Origin: Bradyrhizobium cosmicum
Lineage (GTDB): Bacteria > Pseudomonadota > Alphaproteobacteria > Rhizobiales > Xanthobacteraceae
Assembly: GCF_007290395.2 (NCBI RefSeq)
Contig: NZ_CP041656.2
Span: forward strand, 5,456,001-5,520,000
Direction of reading: 5' to 3'
Length of the DNA stretch: 64,000 nucleotides
Made by a program: the position numbers and the translations under genes. Under the pieces are notes generated by a model. It had not been told where the DNA came from, did not search any database, and was given only the letters and a program-made list of their open reading frames with translations. This document shows, in pieces, positions 56,042-64,000 of the stretch. Every line of letters starts with the position of its first letter. Position 1 is the stretch's first letter.

Positions 56042-57253
56042 TCAGTCCGCCGGTCCGATTTTGGCTTGGGACGCGCTCGTAGTTGTCGGCGGCGCGGCTG
56101 CTGCGACCTGCGGCTTGTCGTCGACAAGCGCGCCGTCGAACAGGCGCGACTGGCCGGCCACAACGATCTTGTCTCCGACGTTCAGACCTTCGGAGACCAC
56201 GGCATTGGCATCGCCGCTCTGGCTGACCTTGATCGGCTTCGCGCTGACCTTGCCGTTCGCGCCGATCACATAGGCAAACAGACCCGCCGGCCCGTGCTGC
56301 ACGCCATCCTGCGGCACGACAATGACGTCCTTGCGCGTGTCGATCAGCATCCGCGTGGTGACGGAGAGCCCGGGCCACAGCGCATTGTCCTTGTTGTCGA
56401 AGCGCGCTTTCAGGCTGATGGTGCCGGTGGCCTGGCTCACCGAATTGTCCATGATCGCAAGCCGGCCGCGCGACAGCGTTCTGGTTCCGTCCGAGGTCAG
56501 CGCCTCCACGGGCACCTCGCCGGAATCATAGGCCTTGTCGATGGCCTGCAATTGCTCTTCCGGTTCGGTGTACTGCACCGCGATCGGCTGCAACTGGGCG
56601 ATGGTGACGATCCCGGTCGTATCGGCGGCATGGACGATATTGCCGGGGTCAACCAGGCGAAAACCGGTTCGTCCCGAGATCGGCGCCTTGATCGAGGTGT
56701 AACCGAGATTGGTCTGCGCGTTGTCGATGGCGGCCTGATCGCCCTTCACCTGTGCGGTCATCTGATCGACCAGCGCCTGCTGGGCATCGAGGTTTTGCTG
56801 CGTCTCGAACTGCTGCTTGGCGAGCTTCTGAAATCGCTCCAGGTTCAACTGGTCGTTCTTCAGGTTGGCCTCGTCCTGGGCCTTCTTCGCCACCGCTTGC
56901 TCGAGCGCTGCGGTAAAAGGGCGTTGGTCGATCTCCAGAAGCGGATCGCCCTCCTTCACCATCTGGCCCTGCTTGAAGAACACCTTGGTGATTTGCCCGT
57001 CGACACGACTCTTGACCGTGACGGTCTTGAACGGTGAGACGACTCCGAGACCGTAGGTGTGTACGGGGAAGTCGGCCTTCTTCACCACGAACGAGGTCAC
57101 GGGGATTTTTGCCGCAGCCTGGCTGGAAGCACTTTGCGCGGCCGCCTCGACGGGCTTCACGCCGCCGATGAGCTCATACCAGAGACCAAAGGCGACAGCG
57201 GCTATCGCAAGGATCCCAAACAGCGCAACGCCAAGCTTCGGTCGCCGTGTCAA
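56042..57253 (-). CDS. RND efflux periplasmic adaptor (MdtA-like)
   Basis: A 403-residue membrane-fusion protein. An N-terminal anchor helix (about 8-27) is followed by the lipoyl/barrel-sandwich motif TVKSRVDGQITKVFFKQGQMVKEGDPLLEID, a coiled-coil hairpin near 110-175, and the return GYTSIKAPISGRTGFRLVDPGN. It links the RND pump to an outer-membrane channel. The start is TTG 57253 with GAGGG eight bases upstream. The permease gene follows after one base, so both are one operon. Confidence 0.92.
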   Translation of the reverse strand: MTRRPKLGVALFGILAIAAVAFGLWYELIGGVKPVEAAAQSASSQAAAKIPVTSFVVKKADFPVHTYGLGVVSPFKTVTVKSRVDGQITKVFFKQGQMVKEGDPLLEIDQRPFTAALEQAVAKKAQDEANLKNDQLNLERFQKLAKQQFETQQNLDAQQALVDQMTAQVKGDQAAIDNAQTNLGYTSIKAPISGRTGFRLVDPGNIVHAADTTGIVTIAQLQPIAVQYTEPEEQLQAIDKAYDSGEVPVEALTSDGTRTLSRGRLAIMDNSVSQATGTISLKARFDNKDNALWPGLSVTTRMLIDTRKDVIVVPQDGVQHGPAGLFAYVIGANGKVSAKPIKVSQSGDANAVVSEGLNVGDKIVVAGQSRLFDGALVDDKPQVAAAAPPTTTSASQAKIGPAD

Positions 57254-57603
57254 ATCGATAGCCCTCTAACTGTCTGAGCCTGCTTCAGTGAACTGACTGA
57301 TTGCAGTGAACTGCCGTCCAGATAGGAAGTATCGCGGACAAGACACGGGGGTCAAAATGACGATTACGTGCGAGAATCTATCATTTTTTTCATGTTCGCT
57401 CTCCTACGGATCACGGCAACTCAAATCGAATACGATCGACGCGGGAACGACAGAAACAGGCAGAAACAAGATGAAGAGACGCGAACGACCGCCGCGGCAT
57501 CACGCCGAATTGCATCGACGATCGGGATTTTGAGGAACGTCCGTCCCAGCGCAGGCCTTATGTTGAAAAATCAACAGCGCTGCTTGATGGGACGAGGCGC
57601 AAG
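57254..57603. other. Intergenic region without recognisable gene
   Basis: Between the divergent adaptor gene and the small open frame at 57604 I see no coding region, repeat or clear promoter. It should hold the promoter of the efflux operon; a short T-rich run lies near 57380-57390. Confidence 0.5.
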
Positions 57604-57882
57604 ATGAAAGCTGATCAATCGAACCACCGGCGAAGCGTCGTACCATTTCGAACGCGATCGAGAGGTCCCATCGTCGATATCGGGTCTGACAACATCCTGC
57701 GCATGCTCGACCTCTCGAAGTTCGAACGGGATCGTCCCGTTGCCGGCAACGGCCACCGCATGCGCTCGAACATCGCGGCGATGATTCTGCTCGGGCTTCT
57801 CGTCTTTGTTGCGACGGAGGATTTTTCCAGGCTCGAGCAATCGAATTTGTGTTTCGATAAATCAGAGTGCGGCGGCCATTGA
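57604..57882 (+). CDS. Possible small membrane protein (92 residues)
   Basis: An open frame with GAGGCG upstream of its ATG. Residues about 55-70 (NIAAMILLGLLVFVAT) form one likely membrane helix, after a basic region, with a short tail containing two cysteines. I do not recognise it, and an open frame of this size can occur by chance in this GC-rich DNA. The ribosome site and the helix speak for it; lack of a known family speaks against it. Confidence 0.4.
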   Translation: MKADQSNHRRSVVPFRTRSRGPIVDIGSDNILRMLDLSKFERDRPVAGNGHRMRSNIAAMILLGLLVFVATEDFSRLEQSNLCFDKSECGGH

Positions 57883-58020
57883 ATGACGCTCGTCATCGAC
57901 GACAACATCAACGACGGACCGCAAGACGCAAACCATCGCGCAACGGACCTGTCCTTCCCCATTGGCAGGCCTGCCCCGATCGTGTAACCCGGCCAAAACC
58001 CTTGCTGGGACGGAACGCTG

Positions 58021-59295
58021 ATGAGTGCGGTCGCCAATGAAGACGCGGGAGATGGCACCCGCGCGCTGATCTTTGCGCTGGTTGCGCTGGCCTGCGGGCA
58101 CATGCTGTCGACCTTGCTGCGCACCATCCCGGCACTGAGCCTCGACCTGATGGCGGCGGATTTTAAGCTCGAGCCGCAGGCGCTGGCGAGCCTGACCTCG
58201 GTCTACCATTTCGCCTTTGCGGCGTCGCAGATTCCGGTTGGCGCGGCGATGGATCGCTTTGGCGTGCGGCCGGTGTCGCTGAGCCTGCTCGCGGGAACCG
58301 TGGTTGGCGCCATCGCGTCGGGCTTTGCGACGGGCCCCGAGAGCTTTGCGATCGGACAATTGCTGCTGGGCATCGCCACCTCGGGCATGCTGATGTGCCC
58401 GATGACGCTGGCGGCCAAGCAATTGTCGGCGGCGCGGTTCGGGCTGTGGTCGGGCGCGATCCTTTCGATCGGCAATATCGGCATGCTGCTGTCGTCGAGC
58501 CCGCTCGCCTTCGTGGTCGATCATTACGGCTGGCGCGCCGGATTCTGGATCGCCGCGCTCGGTGCCGTCGCTGTCGCGCTCGCGGTGTTCGCGCTGGTGC
58601 CGAACCAGCAGGCTGATCACAAGGACGAGTCTTCGCCGCTGTCGCAGATGATCGAGGTGCTCAGGCTCGGCCTGTCACGGCCGCTGCGCGGGCTGATCGC
58701 GCTCGCGCTGGTATCGCTTGCGACCTCGCTGGTGCTGCGGGGCCTGTGGGGCGGGCCGTGGCTGATGCAGGTCAAGGGCCTGACGCGCGTCGAGGCCGGC
58801 AATTTGCTCGGCGCGTACACGCTGGCGATGATCGCGGGCCCGCTGTGCATGGGCGTGATCGACCGCAAAATCGGCCGCCGCCGCGAGCTGGTGGCCGGCA
58901 CGCACACGATCGCGGCGCTGCTGGTGGCGCTGCTGGCGCTTGGGGCACCACATTATGCGGTTGCGTGGCTGTTCGGCGTATCCGTCATGCCGCCGCAATA
59001 CGATCTCGTGCTGTTCGTGCTGATCGGCCTGGCGACCTCGGCGCAGCCGCTGCTGTTCGGCATGTGCCGTCAACTGGTCGACGCGCAGACCGCAGGCAAG
59101 GCGCTGGCCGCGGTGAACCTCGCCTTCTTTCTCGGCACCGCACTGATGCAGTCGACCACGGGCGCGGTGGCCGCGTTCGCGGGACTGCCGGCGGTGCTGC
59201 TGTTCATGGCTGCGGCGCTCTTCGTCGGGGTGCTGATCTTCCTGGCTTACACGTCGCCGACGCGGGCGATTGGGTCGTCCACCTCGAGCGCTTGA
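58021..59295 (+). CDS. MFS transporter
   Basis: A 424-residue twelve-helix transporter. The segment GAAMDRFGVRPVSLS after helix 2 is the conserved MFS loop (G-x-x-x-D-R-x-G-x-R), and the repeated loop near GVIDRKIGRRRELVAG appears in the second half. No substrate can be assigned. It is a single gene with the 58-residue gene following after 63 bases in the same direction. Confidence 0.88.
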   Translation: MSAVANEDAGDGTRALIFALVALACGHMLSTLLRTIPALSLDLMAADFKLEPQALASLTSVYHFAFAASQIPVGAAMDRFGVRPVSLSLLAGTVVGAIASGFATGPESFAIGQLLLGIATSGMLMCPMTLAAKQLSAARFGLWSGAILSIGNIGMLLSSSPLAFVVDHYGWRAGFWIAALGAVAVALAVFALVPNQQADHKDESSPLSQMIEVLRLGLSRPLRGLIALALVSLATSLVLRGLWGGPWLMQVKGLTRVEAGNLLGAYTLAMIAGPLCMGVIDRKIGRRRELVAGTHTIAALLVALLALGAPHYAVAWLFGVSVMPPQYDLVLFVLIGLATSAQPLLFGMCRQLVDAQTAGKALAAVNLAFFLGTALMQSTTGAVAAFAGLPAVLLFMAAALFVGVLIFLAYTSPTRAIGSSTSSA

Positions 59296-59358
59296 AAGCG
59301 CGGCCGATCTGGAACGCAGTGGGGACCCCTGCGTTGGCGTGCAACCGAGGAGCGCCAA

Positions 59359-59535
59359 ATGGCCGAAAAATTCGATCCTGCGCCTGCCGACAAGCACGCT
59401 GACCCGGCCCGGAAGGACCGCCGCGTCGACAAGGCCGACGACGCTCTTGAGAAGGGTTTGAAGGACAGCTTTCCGGCATCCGACCCGCCGAGCAGCACTC
59501 AGCCCGGTAAGACCCCCTCGGACGGCCGGAATTAA
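59359..59535 (+). CDS. Small acidic/basic protein with FPASDPPS motif (58 residues)
   Basis: A very short gene with an excellent ribosome site (GAGGAG, 8 bases before ATG). The product is hydrophilic and probably disordered, rich in Lys, Asp and Pro, with the motif LKDSFPASDPPS at 34-45, which I recall from small conserved proteins of rhizobia. Function unknown. The next gene is convergent. Confidence 0.75.
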   Translation: MAEKFDPAPADKHADPARKDRRVDKADDALEKGLKDSFPASDPPSSTQPGKTPSDGRN

Positions 59536-59570
59536 GCCGTCCGCGCGGCGAATGTGAGGGACCGGCAGCT

Positions 59571-60761
59571 CTACGGGGCTGAGGGAGCGTCGATCAAAAG
59601 CGGCATTTGAAAAGTAAAGCGGGTCTCATCGTCCGTCGAGGTCACGTCGATGGTGCCGCCGTGGGCCGAGGCAATCTGCGACACGATGAAGAGCCCCAGA
59701 CCCAGTCCTTGCTGGTTCCCGGTATCCTGCCCGCGTACATATGGCATGAACAGCTTGTCCAGCGTGGCCGCGGGAATGGCCGGCCCCCGATTGATGACCG
59801 AAAGAGAAAAGCTACCATAGGTTTGCGCGCGCACAAATACGGGGGTCTCAGCCGCGCTGTAGCTGATGGCGTTGCCGAGAAGATTCGAAAGCAGGCGGGC
59901 AATCCGCTGGCGGTCGGCGAAAACCGGCTTTGTGATGGCAAACTCGGCTTCGATCCGCCGCTGGGGATGCGTGGCGCGCATCTCGTCGACGACCTGCTTG
60001 AGCAAGGGCTCCAGGGGCTCCATCGACGGTGCGAACGACATTCTACCCCCGAGGCGACTGCGCGCGAGATCGATGACGTCTTCGATCAGCGAAGACATGC
60101 GAATGGTGCTGGTTTCCATCATGGCGATGAGAGACTTCGCCTTTTCGTCGAGCGGCATCCTTGCAAGGAGGCGCGTGCCGGCCGCGATCGCGGCTAGCGG
60201 ATTGCGCAGGTCATGACCAAGCACCGCCATGAACTGCTCCTGCAATTCTGCGGCCGCCTTGGCGTCCAACAGATTTGCCTCGGCCGTCGCGACCCGTCTT
60301 GCGGCATCGAGATGAACGCCAATCAGGTCGGCGAACAGCCGGAACATGCCGATGACGCCGGAATTTTTCAGCTTCGCCGGCTCCGGATCGAGGGCGCAGA
60401 GCGTTCCGAAAAAGCTTCCGTCGGCAAGGAAGATCGGCATCGAGATGTAGGACTGAAAACCATACATCGCCGGGGTATGATGATCCGCGTAGCAGGCATC
60501 CTGGGCGACGTGATCGATCACAACAGCCTCACGGGCCTGGTGTACCTCGTGACAGATCGTCGTTTCGACCTTGAGCTCGCCGCCGGCGCCGAGGCCGAGC
60601 CCGACCTGGTCGTTGACCGCAAGACAGACCCAGCGATCCCCGGTGACGCGAGCCACGGCCGAGAATCCCAGCCCCGTGACTTGAGACACGACCGCGAGAA
60701 TCGTCGGGACCGCCGCAATGGCTTCGATGGCGTCGATATCGGCTTTGAAGTCGTGGTCCAT
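59571..60761 (-). CDS. GAF-domain sensor histidine kinase
   Basis: A 396-residue soluble sensor kinase. Residues about 20-155 form a GAF domain, about 175-240 the dimerisation/phosphoacceptor domain with His183 in LGHDLRNPLAA, and 270-390 the ATPase domain with N box LLSNLLGNAISYS and G box GLGLGLFIVSQIASAHGG. No membrane segment, so it senses a cytosolic signal or cofactor. A response regulator gene lies divergently 139 bases away and is its likely partner. Confidence 0.9.
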   Translation of the reverse strand: MDHDFKADIDAIEAIAAVPTILAVVSQVTGLGFSAVARVTGDRWVCLAVNDQVGLGLGAGGELKVETTICHEVHQAREAVVIDHVAQDACYADHHTPAMYGFQSYISMPIFLADGSFFGTLCALDPEPAKLKNSGVIGMFRLFADLIGVHLDAARRVATAEANLLDAKAAAELQEQFMAVLGHDLRNPLAAIAAGTRLLARMPLDEKAKSLIAMMETSTIRMSSLIEDVIDLARSRLGGRMSFAPSMEPLEPLLKQVVDEMRATHPQRRIEAEFAITKPVFADRQRIARLLSNLLGNAISYSAAETPVFVRAQTYGSFSLSVINRGPAIPAATLDKLFMPYVRGQDTGNQQGLGLGLFIVSQIASAHGGTIDVTSTDDETRFTFQMPLLIDAPSAP

Positions 60762-60899
60762 AAAGCTCCATTGCGCACCAGCCGGGCGCGGTCAATGCCT
60801 TAATCGCGCAGGCGAACTCAAATCGGTGCTCATGATTGAATGGCCAAGGAACAAGCATGGTCTTCATCACTTGGGTCCACAGCAGATGGGAGCCCCGGG

Positions 60900-61241
60900 T
60901 TGAAAATACTACTTGTGGAAGACGAGCCGCTGATCCTTCTGGACGTCGAGCTCGGGTTGCAGCAGGCGGATCATACGGTGATCTCGGTCTGCAATGCGGA
61001 CAGGGCAATCTCCATCTTGCGGGCACAAGCCGTGGACCTGATCCTGACCGACATCGATATGCCGGGTTCCATGGATGGACTCGAGCTGGCGGCTGCGGTG
61101 CGCGACGGCTGGCCGCCGGTGAAGATCGTGCTGATGTCGGGAAAGAGACGCCCAGCCGACGACGAGCTGCCGCCACACGCCCGCTTCATCCCCAAGCCGT
61201 TCAGCCAATCCCAGCTCCTGCAAACCGTCGGCGTCTGGTAG
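60900..61241 (+). CDS. Single-domain response regulator (receiver only)
   Basis: A 113-residue CheY-like receiver. Acidic residues E7/D8/E9 in LLVEDEP, the phospho-acceptor Asp51 in LTDIDMPG, the Ser in LMSGK and the Lys in IPKPFS complete the active site. No output domain follows. I chose the TTG at 60900 because the core begins there (MKILLVEDEP) and GGGAG lies upstream; an ATG at 60840 would add 20 residues of unlikely sequence. It is divergent from the GAF kinase, so phosphotransfer between them is plausible. Confidence 0.85.
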   Translation: MKILLVEDEPLILLDVELGLQQADHTVISVCNADRAISILRAQAVDLILTDIDMPGSMDGLELAAAVRDGWPPVKIVLMSGKRRPADDELPPHARFIPKPFSQSQLLQTVGVW

Positions 61242-61380
61242 AGACGGCCTGACCTCGTCGCGGTTCCTGTTGACGACTGCGCTCAGCGGCGGGCGGCCAT
61301 GCTCTTGAAGCCCCCGGGAGACTTGCACAAGATTGTTCCGCGAAGGATGCTGCGGCGTACCAGCATCCAAGGGACCTGCC

Positions 61381-62586
61381 ATGCCTGTCGACACCAAAGC
61401 CGCTACCGACCGCCTCATGCGCTTCCTCGCCGTCGAGGGCGTGACCGGACAGGAGGCGGCGATCGGGCGGGAACTCACCGCCGCGCTGAAGGAGAGCGGC
61501 GTGCCGGCCAAGGCGATCCGGCTCGACGACGCCAACACGCGCATTCCCGTGCCGACCGAGACCGGAAACCTCATCGTCGACCTGCCCGGCCGCGGCGCGC
61601 TGCATAACCAGCCGCGCATCATGTTCATGACCCACATGGACACCGTGCCGCTCTGCGCCGGCGCCAAGCCCAAGAAGTCCGGCCGCAAGATCGTCAACGA
61701 GGCAAAGACCGCGCTCGGCGGCGACAACCGCTGCGGCTGCGGCGTGCTGGTGACGCTGGCCGCCGAACTCGAAAAGCAGAAGCTCGACCATCCGCCGATC
61801 ACGCTGCTGTTCTGCGTGCGCGAGGAGAGCGGGCTCTACGGCGCGCGCCACGTCAAGCTCGACGAGCTCGGCTCGCCGGTGATGGCGTTCAACTATGACG
61901 GCGGCGCGGCCTCCAACGTCGTGATCGGCGCCGTCGGCGCCGACCGCTGGAGCGTCGAGATCTTCGGCCGCGCCTCACATGCCGGCGTCGCGCCCGAGCG
62001 CGGCATCTCCTCGACCATGATCATGTCGCTCGCGCTCGCCGACGTGCAAGCCGGCGGCTGGTTCGGCAAGGTGGTGAAGGGCAAGGGCGCGAGCGCGCGG
62101 ATGGGCACCAGCAATGTCGGCCCCGTCACCGGCGGCGAAGGCCGCCCGGCCGGCGATGCCACCAACGTCGTCACCGATTACGTCCATGTGCGCGGCGAGA
62201 GCCGCAGCCACGACGGAAAGTTCTTCAAGGAGATCACCAAGGCCTACAAGGCCGCGTTCGAGAAGGCCGCCAAGAAAGTAACCAACGCGCAAGGCAAGTC
62301 CGGCAAGGTCAAGTTCAAGGCCGAGACCGACTATTTTCCGTTCCGCATGAAGGACAGCCAGCCCGTCATCAAGCGCGCGGTCGAGGCCGTGTCCGCGGTC
62401 GGCGGCACGCCGAACGTGCGCACGGCCAATGGCGGCCTCGACGCCAACTGGATGGTCCGCCACGGCATTCCGACCGTGACCTTCGGTGCCGGCCAGAACG
62501 AGGCGCACACGATCGACGAGTGGATCAATCTCGACGAATACGACCGCGCCTGCGCGCTGGCCGTGCAGCTGGCGACGATGCGGTGA
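61381..62586 (+). CDS. M20-family metallopeptidase (peptidase T-like)
   Basis: A 401-residue zinc-dependent aminopeptidase-type enzyme. Features are FMTHMDTVPLC with the first metal His-Asp, the bridging Asp region ALGGDNRCGCG, the catalytic Glu pair in REESGLYGA, and a lid domain over about 190-310. The last metal His is probably in NEAHTIDEWI. Its substrate may be a small peptide. ATG 61381 follows AAGGGA; an upstream start at 61333 adds 16 residues without need. Confidence 0.85.
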   Translation: MPVDTKAATDRLMRFLAVEGVTGQEAAIGRELTAALKESGVPAKAIRLDDANTRIPVPTETGNLIVDLPGRGALHNQPRIMFMTHMDTVPLCAGAKPKKSGRKIVNEAKTALGGDNRCGCGVLVTLAAELEKQKLDHPPITLLFCVREESGLYGARHVKLDELGSPVMAFNYDGGAASNVVIGAVGADRWSVEIFGRASHAGVAPERGISSTMIMSLALADVQAGGWFGKVVKGKGASARMGTSNVGPVTGGEGRPAGDATNVVTDYVHVRGESRSHDGKFFKEITKAYKAAFEKAAKKVTNAQGKSGKVKFKAETDYFPFRMKDSQPVIKRAVEAVSAVGGTPNVRTANGGLDANWMVRHGIPTVTFGAGQNEAHTIDEWINLDEYDRACALAVQLATMR

Positions 62587-62659
62587 GCTGCGTTGCGCTG
62601 CTCGCGGTTGCCGAGCAGCGCCCGTCGGCCTAGCCTCTTGAAAAAGACAGGGAGGCCCC

Positions 62660-63748
62660 ATGGCACGCATCGCGACAATCGAGTCCGGACTCTACCGGAT
62701 CCCCCTCCCCATCACGCTGTCGGACTCCACGCATGGCGAGATCGCGGCGTTTGAGCTGATCACCTGCCGCGTGCGCGACGCGGATGGTGCGGAAGGCGTC
62801 GGCTACACTTACACCGTGGGACGCAATGGCGGCGCGACCGCTGATATCCTCAGGCGCGAGATTCCGCCCTTGGCGGAAGGCCGCGAGGCCGACGACACCG
62901 AGGCGATCTGGCATCACGTCTGGTGGGGCCTGCACTATGGCGGCCGCGGCGGGCCGGCGGTGCTGGCGCTGTCCGCGCTCGACATCGCGCTGTGGGACCT
63001 GAAGGCACAGCGCGCCAAGCTGCCGCTGTTCCGCGTGCTCGGCGGCTTCGACGCCCGCGTGCCGTGTTATGCCGGCGGCATCGACCTCGATCTCTCGGTC
63101 GAGGCGCTGCTGGCGCAGACCGACGGCAATCTCGCCAAGGGCTTTCGCGCCATCAAGATGAAGGTCGGTCGGCCCGATCTAGCCTCCGACGTGGCCCGCG
63201 TGCGAGCCATGCGACAGCATCTCGGCGACGGCTTTCCGCTGATGGCGGACGCCAACATGAAGTGGACCGTGGAGGAAGCCATCCGCGCCGCCCGCGCGTT
63301 CGTGCCTTACGACCTCACCTGGCTGGAGGAGCCGATCATCCCGGACGACGTCGCGGGCCACACCCGCATCATGCAGGCCGGCGGCGTGCCGATCGCGGCC
63401 GGCGAAAACCTGCGCTCGCTGTGGGAGTTCAAGAACTACATCGTCGCAGGCGCGGTGTCCTATCCCGAGCCTGACGTCACCAATTGCGGCGGCGTCACCG
63501 CCTTCATGAAGATCGCGCGGCTGGCCGAGGCCTTCAACCTGCCAGTCACCAGCCACGGCGCGCACGACATCACCGTGCATCTGCTCGCGGCCTGCCCGAA
63601 CCGGTCGTATCTGGAGGCCCACGGCTTCGGCCTGGACAAATATATCGAGCATCCGCTGGTGCTCGAGGACGGCAAAGCCGTGGCGCCGGACCGCCCGGGC
63701 CACGGCCTCGGCTTCGACTGGAAGGGGCTGGAAAAGCTGGCGCCGTAG
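62660..63748 (+). CDS. Mandelate racemase/muconate-lactonizing-family enzyme (enolase superfamily)
   Basis: A 362-residue enzyme of the enolase superfamily. The acid/base pair is Lys166 and Lys168 (AIKMKVG); metal ligands are Asp197 (MADANMKW), Glu223 (WLEEPI) and Glu249 (AAGENL). A His in TSHGAHD near 300 fits the mandelate-racemase subgroup. It should dehydrate a sugar acid or racemise a 2-hydroxyacid or similar; substrate unknown. It follows the M20 peptidase by 73 bases and is followed by an M20-type amidohydrolase. Confidence 0.88.
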   Translation: MARIATIESGLYRIPLPITLSDSTHGEIAAFELITCRVRDADGAEGVGYTYTVGRNGGATADILRREIPPLAEGREADDTEAIWHHVWWGLHYGGRGGPAVLALSALDIALWDLKAQRAKLPLFRVLGGFDARVPCYAGGIDLDLSVEALLAQTDGNLAKGFRAIKMKVGRPDLASDVARVRAMRQHLGDGFPLMADANMKWTVEEAIRAARAFVPYDLTWLEEPIIPDDVAGHTRIMQAGGVPIAAGENLRSLWEFKNYIVAGAVSYPEPDVTNCGGVTAFMKIARLAEAFNLPVTSHGAHDITVHLLAACPNRSYLEAHGFGLDKYIEHPLVLEDGKAVAPDRPGHGLGFDWKGLEKLAP

Positions 63749-63762
63749 GGCTCCGTGATGTT

Positions 63763-63830
63763 CGGGCTTGTCCCGGGCATCCACGTTCTTTGTACTGCAA
63801 CGAAAGGCGTGGATGGCCGGGTCAAGCCCG
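63763..63830. repeat. 68-bp dispersed palindrome
   Basis: Arms of 23 bases at 63763-63785 and 63808-63830 are inverted copies with two mismatches (GGGCTTGTCCCGG versus GGGCTTGACCCGG in the complement). It lies between the enolase-superfamily gene and the next gene and has no coding capacity. Confidence 0.75.
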
Positions 63831-63933
63831 GCCATGACGATGTAGCTGCACGCGAGGCATTCCGAGGCGCTGGGTGCAGCCGGCGAATAATCGGCTATGG
63901 TGGCAGCAGCCGTCATCATTCGAAAGACCCGCC

Positions 63934-64000
63934 TTGACCCCCGAACTGCACGAGAAACTGACCCAGTGGCGCCGGCACCTGCATGCCCATCCGGAACTGG
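63934..64000 (+). CDS. M20-family amidohydrolase (partial, start only)
   Basis: Only 22 codons are in the window, but they contain the hallmark WRRHLHAHPEL of hippurate hydrolase/IAA-amino-acid hydrolase-type M20 enzymes. The likely start is TTG 63934, with a weak site upstream; no ATG or GTG in the frame is closer. The reading frame runs off the right edge. Confidence 0.75.
   Translation, partial: MTPELHEKLTQWRRHLHAHPEL

Noticed and set aside
57306..57607. Small plus-strand open frames upstream of the 57604 gene
   Set aside because: Random-like composition, no ribosome site, no recognisable feature.

Overview
The window looks like a chromosomal stretch of a GC-rich alphaproteobacterium, most probably Bradyrhizobium or a close relative (Nitrobacteraceae). 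I infer this from codon use, from the mix of catabolic and respiratory genes, and from several dispersed palindromic repeats of the kind scattered through Bradyrhizobium genomes. I found no rRNA, tRNA, CRISPR array, transposase or integrase. About 56 protein genes are supported; two are cut by the window edges, one carries a frameshift, and one further SDR copy is only a remnant.

Layout. 1-7121 (minus): an alkyl-sulfatase cut by the left edge, a membrane GGDEF protein, a TRAP transporter (DctP and a fused DctQM permease) and a trans-aconitate methyltransferase. 7277-13772 (plus): an SDR protein without the catalytic Tyr, a TetR regulator, an oligopeptide-type binding protein, an amidase and a class III aminotransferase, followed by a decayed second copy of the SDR gene. 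14094-16493: a rifampin ADP-ribosyltransferase, a UBP zinc-finger protein lying between two copies of an 85-bp palindrome, and a frameshifted Tat-exported amidohydrolase. 16727-20973: an isopropylmalate-dehydrogenase-type enzyme, an MFS exporter and a B12-binding radical SAM protein. 21284-27263 (plus): a two-subunit periplasmic molybdenum hydroxylase, a hairpin, then the compact sulfur-oxidation set soxF-X-Y-Z-A without soxB or soxCD. 27319-29680 (minus): an NCS2-type permease and a cysteine hydrolase.

30250-39808: a fused indolepyruvate:ferredoxin oxidoreductase; then, on the minus strand, a GMC dehydrogenase with a small partner, an HtrA-like protease without a signal peptide and a KstD-like flavoprotein; then a secreted thermonuclease-like protein. 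40049-43896 (minus): cyoABCD quinol oxidase. 44129-46311 (plus): an SDR / carboxymuconolactone-decarboxylase-like / SDR operon. 46363-50495: a PQQ-type sorbosone dehydrogenase, the urate hydroxylase PuuD with a C-terminal cytochrome c, a VOC protein and a small unknown protein. 50529-57253: a Bug-family binding protein, a two-gene unit of unknown function with a small zinc-finger-like protein, and an RND efflux pump with its adaptor. 57604-64000: a doubtful small membrane protein, an MFS transporter, a 58-residue conserved-type protein, a divergent GAF-histidine kinase and single-domain receiver, an M20 peptidase, an enolase-superfamily enzyme and the start of an M20 amidohydrolase.

The genes suggest a metabolically versatile soil bacterium that takes up organic acids, oxidises reduced sulfur, alcohols, aldehydes or N-heterocycles and urate in the periplasm, and passes electrons to cytochrome c and quinol oxidases. 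The points most worth a second look are the reduced sox unit with an atypical SoxY tail, the duplicated and partly decayed active-site-less SDR around the TetR/binding protein/amidase/aminotransferase block, the repeat families, and the small-gene pair at 51966-52825.
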